Shown here in pieces: positions 8,448-12,521 of a stretch of 12,521 nucleotides of DNA. Position numbers and translations under genes: made by a program. Source of the DNA: Bacteroidales bacterium UBA1237. GTDB lineage: Bacteria; Bacteroidota; Bacteroidia; Bacteroidales; UBA932. Within the stretch, counting starts at the first letter, position 1, and the number at the start of each line of letters is the position of its first letter. The notes beneath the pieces are model-generated. The model was not told the origin of the DNA. It saw nothing but the letters and a program-made list of their open reading frames with translations, and did no database searches. The stretch lies in contig DBWN01000203.1 of NCBI GenBank assembly GCA_002308935.1, forward strand, positions 10,392 to 22,912, written 5' to 3'.

Positions 8448-9221
8448 ATGAAAATCGCTTTAGTCCAGATGGATCTCGCGTGGGCGGATCCTGCGGCAAA
8501 CCGGAACAAGGTCCGTGAAATGGTGTCACCGCTTCGGGACGTAGACATCATTGTACTACCTGAGATGTTCTCCACGGGATTTGCCACCCAACCTTCCGGG
8601 ATTGCAGAAAAGAATGTCCCGGAGAGTGTTGAATTCCTGAAAGGTGTCGCATCGGAAAAGAATTGTGCGGTATGCGGCAGCATCGCCGTGGAGATTCCTT
8701 CCGAAGGAGGATCTGAGTTCAGGAACAGGTTCTATTTCGTGAAGCCTGACGGACAGGTGCAGCACTACGACAAACACCACCTTTTCACTTATAGCGGAGA
8801 ACATTTGAGATTCACTCCCGGAGAGGAAAGGGTTATAGTCGAGTTCCGCGGGATAAGGATTCTTCTTCAGGTGTGCTATGATCTGAGGTTCCCGGTATTC
8901 AGCCGTAACCGGATGGTGGATGACCGTGCGGATTATGATCTTATCCTGTATGTGGCAAGCTGGCCGGTAAGAAGAGTTGACGCTTGGGACGCTCTGCTTA
9001 AGGCCCGTGCTATCGAAAACCTATGCTTCGTTGCCGGCGTGAACCGTGTGGGAAAGGACCCGGGGAACAACTACAACGGACACTCGCAGTTGTTTGACCC
9101 TATGGGAAAACTTCTTGCCGCTTGCAAAGAAGACCAGGAAGATGTACAGGTCTGTGAAATCGATCCGGATCTTCTTGACATTTTCCGGAAGAATTTCCCC
9201 GCTTTGGGCGATGCGGACTGA
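8448..9221 (+). CDS. Nitrilase-superfamily amidase, YafV/omega-amidase-like
   Basis: This 257-residue protein has the length of E. coli YafV (about 256). The Glu-Lys-Cys catalytic triad of the nitrilase superfamily is complete: E39 in LPEMFSTGF, K109 in YDKHHLF and nucleophile C143 in LQVCYDLRFP. The LPEMFSTGF and HYDKHHLFTYSGE signatures fit the YafV/NIT2 omega-amidase group, which hydrolyses the amide of alpha-ketoglutaramate or alpha-ketosuccinamate to the alpha-keto acid and ammonia. Such enzymes clean up after glutamine transaminases and can link to methionine salvage. There is no signal peptide, so it is cytoplasmic. It starts 27 bases after the GH97 stop and is the last gene of the run; a 404-base intergenic region follows. 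No strong intrinsic terminator is evident just downstream. Superfamily and triad are secure; the exact amide substrate is inferred from family resemblance. Confidence 0.9.
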   Translation: MKIALVQMDLAWADPAANRNKVREMVSPLRDVDIIVLPEMFSTGFATQPSGIAEKNVPESVEFLKGVASEKNCAVCGSIAVEIPSEGGSEFRNRFYFVKPDGQVQHYDKHHLFTYSGEHLRFTPGEERVIVEFRGIRILLQVCYDLRFPVFSRNRMVDDRADYDLILYVASWPVRRVDAWDALLKARAIENLCFVAGVNRVGKDPGNNYNGHSQLFDPMGKLLAACKEDQEDVQVCEIDPDLLDIFRKNFPALGDAD

Positions 9222-9424
9222 TAAAAACGGGTTTCAGGGCACCACAACACTGTTTTAAAGATATCGTCCGAGTTGTAACTTTATGGGCAAGAATTGTTGC
9301 AATTTGTAACTCAAATAATCGTTCAAGAACAAGATTAGAGCATATTCGATAAGTTTTAACGTTTTTAAGAAAAAACTTCACAAATGCTTAGTGATTGATT
9401 TCTAATAAAATACTTCTCGAAAAG
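9222..9424. other. AT-rich intergenic stretch upstream of the ilv promoter, no gene seen
   Basis: This stretch is clearly richer in A and T than the flanking genes and has no convincing coding frame or RNA gene. It holds a perfect 8-base direct repeat TTGTAACT (9273-9280 and 9304-9311, 31 bases apart), a short palindrome GTTCAAGAAC (9321-9330), and weak A/T hairpins such as GTTTTT-AAGA-AAAAAC near 9360-9378. No strong terminator for the upstream amidase gene is obvious. It could carry regulator sites for the ilv promoter, but nothing here identifies one. Confidence 0.5.
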
Positions 9425-9456
9425 TTTGTTTTTTATTGTTCTGATTCATATCTTCG
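9425..9456 (+). promoter_or_regulatory. Bacteroides-type promoter of the ilv leader and ilvD-ilvB
   Basis: TTTG at 9425-9428 (-33 box) is followed after exactly 20 bases by TATCTTCG at 9449-9456, which differs from the Bacteroides -7 consensus TAnnTTTG at one base. The 20-base spacer is within the usual 19-21. Transcription would begin near 9461-9466, giving a 12-17 base leader ahead of the ATG of the ilv leader peptide. This is the best two-box promoter in the window. Confidence 0.65.
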
Positions 9457-9477
9457 CACTTGGTTACAGTTTAAAAG

Positions 9478-9534
9478 ATGATGTTCAGCTACAGCATTCT
9501 CGTACTTTCCCTTATTGTCCTCGTACTTGCGTGA
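9478..9534 (+). CDS. Ilv leader peptide (attenuation peptide)
   Basis: A small ORF of 18 codons plus TGA encodes MMFSYSILVLSLIVLVLA. Residues 7-17 contain ten branched-chain residues out of eleven (two Ile, five Leu, three Val), broken only by one Ser. This is the composition expected of a leader peptide whose translation senses charged Ile, Leu and Val tRNAs, as known for enteric ilvGMEDA and ilvB. It starts 12-17 bases after the predicted transcription start, ends 42 bases before an intrinsic terminator, and precedes ilvD by 91 bases. Its ribosome binding site is weak (AAAAG before the ATG), normal for this phylum; a second ATG follows directly (9481). The peptide itself is probably not functional after synthesis. 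A small hydrophobic membrane protein is the alternative, but the matching RNA structures make attenuation far more likely. Confidence 0.8.
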   Translation: MMFSYSILVLSLIVLVLA

Positions 9535-9602
9535 CGCGGACTGGGAAGGTGTAAATGCCAAAGCAAAGTATACGGCCCCTTCTCAGTCACACTGAGGAGG
9601 GG
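9502..9602 (+). promoter_or_regulatory. Transcription attenuator with mutually exclusive RNA hairpins
   Basis: Four segments can be paired by eye. Segment 1 (9502-9511, leader codons 9-11) can pair with segment 2 (9543-9552): 10 pairs with three G-U. Segment 2 in a slightly shifted form (9539-9549, GACTGGGAAGG) can instead pair with segment 3 (9578-9588, CCTTCTCAGTC): 11 continuous pairs with one G-U, the antiterminator. Segment 3 (9576-9586) can also pair with segment 4 (9592-9602) to form the terminator. Because segment 2 and segment 3 are shared, only 1:2 plus 3:4, or 2:3, can form. A ribosome stalled on codons 7-10 would cover segment 1 and leave 2:3 free, giving read-through into ilvD. 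A ribosome reaching the TGA would cover part of segment 2 and allow the terminator. The pairings are seen; the regulatory outcome is inferred from the enteric model. Confidence 0.78.
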
Positions 9603-9608
9603 TTTTTT
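9576..9608 (+). terminator. Intrinsic terminator of the ilv attenuator
   Basis: The stem CCCCTTCTCAG (9576-9586) pairs with CTGAGGAGGGG (9592-9602) across a five-base loop TCACA: 11 pairs including one G-U and four G-C at the base. Six T follow at once (9603-9608). The structure lies wholly between the leader peptide and ilvD, whose ATG is 17 bases past the T run, so it would end transcription before the first structural gene unless opened. Confidence 0.9.
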
Positions 9609-9625
9609 GAAAGACAAAAAGGATC

Positions 9626-11458
9626 ATGAAGAATCAGCTCAGGAGCGCCGTCACGATGGACGGCAGAAGGATGGCAGGAGCCAGGGCGCTTTGGGTGGCC
9701 ACGGGCATGAAAACCTCCCAAATGGGTAAGCCCGTAATAGCGATTGTCAACTCCTTTACCCAGTTCGTTCCGGGACATACCCATCTTCACGAGGTGGGGC
9801 AGATTGTGAAAAAGGAAATCGAATCCCTTGGATGCTATGCCGCGGAATTCAACACCATCGCCGTGGATGACGGAATAGCCATGGGCCATGACGGAATGCT
9901 GTATTCCCTTCCTTCAAGGGAGGTCATAGCTGACAGTGTCGAATATATGGTCAACGCCCACAAGGCTGACGCGATGGTCTGCATAAGCAACTGCGACAAG
10001 ATCACTCCCGGAATGATGATGGCTGCCATGCGTCTGAACATCCCTGCGGTATTCGTGTCCGGTGGCCCTATGGAGGCCGGTGTACTCGGAGAAAGGAAAC
10101 TTGACCTGATCGATGCCATGGTGCAGTCCGCAGATCCTTCTCTCGACGACAACGCCGTGTCGATGATAGAGAACAGCGCATGTCCCGGGTGCGGCTGCTG
10201 TTCCGGTATGTTCACCGCGAATTCAATGAACTGCTTGACAGAAGCGATAGGAATGTCGCTTCCCGGAAACGGAACAGTCGTCGCTACGCATGTGAACCGT
10301 ACCGAACTTTTCCGTAAAGCCGCTCATCAGATTGTTGAGAACGCTTACAAATATTACCGTGACGGCGATGATAGTGTACTTCCGAGGTCTATAGCGACAC
10401 GTCAGGCCTTCCTGAACGCCATGACCCTTGATATCGCCATGGGAGGTTCCACCAATACTGTCCTTCATCTTCTTGCGATAGCCCATGAAGCAGGAGTAGA
10501 CTTTACTATGGACGACATTGACGCTCTGTCAAGAAAGGTCCCGTGTATCTGCAAAGTGGCTCCGAACACCGCCAAATATCATGTCCAGGATGTCAACCGT
10601 GCCGGCGGAATCGTCGCTATCATGTACGAACTGGCGAAAGCCGGTCTTGTTGACGCTTCGCTTATGAGGGTTGACGGAATGACGCTCGCTGAACTTATCA
10701 AATCTTACTGCATTCTCAGCGGATCGGTTTCCGAAGAAGCTCTGAAGATATATTCCAGCGCACCCGCTTGCAAGTTCTCAACACAGATGGGCTCCCAGCA
10801 GACCTATTACGGTTCGTTCGATACCGACCGTGAAAACGGATGCATAAGGGATGTCGCCCACGCTTATTCAAAGGAAGGTGGACTTGCCGTCCTCAAGGGC
10901 AACATTGCTCTTGACGGATGTGTGATAAAGACTGCCGGTGTGGATGAGTCGATATGGAAGTTCACCGGCCCTGCCAAGGTGTTCGATTCCCAGGAAGAGG
11001 CCTGCGACGGGATTCTTGGAGGAAAGGTAAAGAGCGGAGACGTGGTCGTCATCACTCACGAAGGACCTAAAGGCGGACCCGGAATGCAGGAGATGCTTTA
11101 TCCTACCTCTTATATCAAATCAATGCATCTCGGAAAGGAGTGCGCGCTCATAACTGACGGACGTTTCAGCGGAGGAACTTCCGGTCTCAGCATCGGTCAT
11201 ATTTCTCCGGAAGCGGCAGCAGGTGGCAATATCGGTCTGCTTAGGGACGGAGACATGATTTCGATAGATATTCCGGGAAGGAGCATCAATGTGGCTCTTA
11301 CTGAGGAACAGCTTGAAGAAAGGAGAAGAGAGGAACTATCCCGTGGAAAGCTTGCCTTTACTCCTCCAAGGCGTAACCGCGAAGTGTCGAAAAGCCTCAA
11401 GGCATACGCATCTTTGGTAAGCTCCGCCGACAAAGGGGCAGTGAGGATCATAGACTGA
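9626..11458 (+). CDS. ilvD: Dihydroxy-acid dehydratase
   Basis: The 610-residue protein resembles the long E. coli type IlvD (616 residues) along its full length. It dehydrates 2,3-dihydroxy-isovalerate and 2,3-dihydroxy-3-methylvalerate to the keto acids that become valine, leucine and isoleucine, in the cytoplasm, using an Fe-S cluster and Mg2+. Recognisable motifs are AVTMDGRRMAGARALW at the N-terminus, SNCDKITPGM with ligand C123 and Mg-site residues D124-K125, CPGCGCCSGMFTANSMNC (C186, C189, C191, C192; C192 aligns with the usual cluster ligand), MGGSTNTVLHL, GPKGGPGMQEMLYPTS, and DGRFSGGTSGLSIGH with the catalytic Ser. The CGCCSG spelling replaces the common CGSCSG and puts two Cys side by side. 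The start ATG 9626 is preceded by AAGGA at 9619-9623. It is the first structural gene after the leader peptide and terminator, and ilvB starts 28 bases downstream, so both are probably under attenuation control. Confidence 0.97.
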   Translation: MKNQLRSAVTMDGRRMAGARALWVATGMKTSQMGKPVIAIVNSFTQFVPGHTHLHEVGQIVKKEIESLGCYAAEFNTIAVDDGIAMGHDGMLYSLPSREVIADSVEYMVNAHKADAMVCISNCDKITPGMMMAAMRLNIPAVFVSGGPMEAGVLGERKLDLIDAMVQSADPSLDDNAVSMIENSACPGCGCCSGMFTANSMNCLTEAIGMSLPGNGTVVATHVNRTELFRKAAHQIVENAYKYYRDGDDSVLPRSIATRQAFLNAMTLDIAMGGSTNTVLHLLAIAHEAGVDFTMDDIDALSRKVPCICKVAPNTAKYHVQDVNRAGGIVAIMYELAKAGLVDASLMRVDGMTLAELIKSYCILSGSVSEEALKIYSSAPACKFSTQMGSQQTYYGSFDTDRENGCIRDVAHAYSKEGGLAVLKGNIALDGCVIKTAGVDESIWKFTGPAKVFDSQEEACDGILGGKVKSGDVVVITHEGPKGGPGMQEMLYPTSYIKSMHLGKECALITDGRFSGGTSGLSIGHISPEAAAGGNIGLLRDGDMISIDIPGRSINVALTEEQLEERRREELSRGKLAFTPPRRNREVSKSLKAYASLVSSADKGAVRIID

Positions 11459-11486
11459 TCATTGATAGAAACGGACAACAACAGAT

Positions 11487-12521
11487 ATGGAAGCTGAAAA
11501 CAACAAAAAGGCCATTACGGGTTCTGAAGCTCTCTGGAGAAGCCTCGAAGCAGAAGGGGTGAATACCGTTTTCGGGTATCCCGGAGGACAGATCATGCCC
11601 GTATATGACAGTTTCTACTCATGCGGGACCCCGATCCGTCATGTCCTTGTGAGGCACGAGCAGGGGGCAATCCACGCAGCCCAGGGGTATGCCAGAGTCA
11701 AAGGAGAGCCGGGTGTGGTCATAGTGACTTCCGGCCCCGGCGCAACCAATGTGATTACTGGTGTGGTTGACGCGATGACGGACTCCACTCCGGTTGTGGT
11801 CATTACCGGACAAGTCGCCAATGCCGCCCTCGGAACGGATGCTTTCCAGGAGGCTGACGTCACCGGTCTTACCGGTCCCATCTGCAAGTGGAACTACCAG
11901 ATAAGAAGGGCTGAGGATATCGCTTGGGCGGTCTCCAGAGCTTTCTTCATCGCCAAAACCGGGCGCCCCGGTCCGGTGGTGCTGGATTTCACGAAGGATG
12001 CCCAGAACGGAACTGTCGAGTTCGAGTACAAGAAGTGCACTTTCATAAGGAGCTACGTCCATATCCCCAAGCCTTCTGAGCAGGCTATTGACAAGGCTGT
12101 TGAGCTGATTGACAAGGCCGAGAAACCATTCGTCGTGTTCGGTCAGGGTGTCACAATCAGCAACGCCGAATCCGAATTGATGGAATTCCTGAAGAAGGGG
12201 GACATTCCTGCCGGTGCGACTCTTCTTGGTTTGAGCGCTCTTCCTTCCGATTTCCCGTTATATATGGGAATGATAGGTATGCATGGGAATGTCGCGCCCA
12301 ATGTCAAGACAAACGAATGCGATGTGCTTATCGCTGTCGGGATGAGGTTCGATGACAGGGTGACAGGAACGGTGTCGACATATGCGAAGCAGGCGAAGGT
12401 CATCCATATTGACATTGACCCTTCCGAGATCGGAAAGATAATACCTGTCGAAGTGGGAATCAAGGGAGATGCGAAACAGGTCCTTTCTGCAATCATCTCC
12501 AAGATGAAGGAAAACAAGCAC
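11487..12521 (+). CDS. ilvB: Acetolactate synthase large (catalytic) subunit, C-terminus cut by window edge
   Basis: The first 345 residues are present; the family is usually about 560-600. The enzyme joins two pyruvates, or pyruvate and 2-ketobutyrate, to make acetolactate or acetohydroxybutyrate, the first common step to branched-chain amino acids, with ThDP, Mg2+ and FAD. The N-terminal ThDP (PYR) domain at about residues 10-180 contains FGYPGGQIMPVYD, the catalytic Glu E58 in VRHEQGAIHAAQGYAR, SGPGATN, and FQEADVTGLTGPICKWNY. The central FAD-binding domain begins at about 195 and includes MIGMHGNVAPN and AVGMRFDDRVTG. The ThDP pyrophosphate-binding domain would lie beyond the edge. The start ATG 11487 lies 28 bases after ilvD, consistent with one transcript. 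The small regulatory subunit gene (ilvN) would be expected next but is outside the window. The GMHG and FQE motifs separate it from other ThDP enzymes such as oxalyl-CoA decarboxylase. Confidence 0.95.
   Translation, partial: MEAENNKKAITGSEALWRSLEAEGVNTVFGYPGGQIMPVYDSFYSCGTPIRHVLVRHEQGAIHAAQGYARVKGEPGVVIVTSGPGATNVITGVVDAMTDSTPVVVITGQVANAALGTDAFQEADVTGLTGPICKWNYQIRRAEDIAWAVSRAFFIAKTGRPGPVVLDFTKDAQNGTVEFEYKKCTFIRSYVHIPKPSEQAIDKAVELIDKAEKPFVVFGQGVTISNAESELMEFLKKGDIPAGATLLGLSALPSDFPLYMGMIGMHGNVAPNVKTNECDVLIAVGMRFDDRVTGTVSTYAKQAKVIHIDIDPSEIGKIIPVEVGIKGDAKQVLSAIISKMKENKH

Noticed and set aside
9222..9265. Intrinsic terminator after the amidase gene (AAAAC and GTTTT arms with CAG/CTG)
   Set aside because: The arms are short and interrupted and there is no proper T run, so it cannot be supported.
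9100..9381. Minus-strand open frame of 93 codons reaching into the intergenic region
   Set aside because: Half of it is antisense to the amidase gene, and the rest comes from AT-rich spacer DNA; no motif or promoter supports it.
9535..9608. T-box or cobalamin-type riboswitch in the ilvD leader (GGGAAGGTG resembles part of the latter)
   Set aside because: No T-box core sequence is present, and the conserved cobalamin core and B12-box sequences are missing. The leader peptide plus competing hairpins explain the region better.

Overview
The window looks like a chromosomal segment of a Bacteroidales (Bacteroidota) bacterium. The evidence is that every recognisable protein resembles a Bacteroidales type (YfhO-family membrane protein, GH97 glycosidase with Sus-era ancestry, ilvD next to ilvB). 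In addition, Shine-Dalgarno sequences are weak or absent, and the intergenic regions carry -7 elements of the Bacteroides form TAnnTTTG. Genus cannot be fixed from the sequence alone. I see no insertion sequence, phage, CRISPR, tRNA or rRNA.

Layout: (1) 1-3555, minus strand: a two-gene unit encoding a GT4-type glycosyltransferase followed 16 bases later by a large polytopic YfhO-family protein that runs off the left edge. (2) 3556-3735: a short divergent promoter region. (3) 3736-9221, plus strand: three closely spaced genes, mutS (DNA mismatch repair), a secreted GH97 alpha-glycosidase (residues point to the retaining alpha-galactosidase type), and a nitrilase-superfamily amidase of the YafV/omega-amidase kind. 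Gaps of 23 and 27 bases suggest they can be co-transcribed although their functions are unrelated. (4) 9222-9625: a 404-base AT-rich intergenic region. (5) 9626 to the right edge, plus strand: ilvD, then ilvB cut by the edge, two enzymes of branched-chain amino acid synthesis.

The most interesting part is region 4. Directly upstream of ilvD the sequence shows a complete peptide-type transcription attenuator. A promoter with a 20-base spacer between TTTG and TATCTTCG is followed by an 18-residue leader ORF in which 10 of 11 consecutive codons (residues 7-17) are Ile, Leu or Val. The leader ORF is followed by three RNA segments that can fold in mutually exclusive ways: leader codons with segment 2, segment 2 with segment 3 (antiterminator, 11 pairs), or segment 3 with segment 4 (intrinsic terminator, 11 pairs plus six T). 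By the logic known from enteric ilv and leu operons, ribosome stalling on Ile/Leu/Val codons would favour the antiterminator and switch on ilvD-ilvB. This gene-specific regulatory reading is inference from sequence, but the pairings are directly visible.
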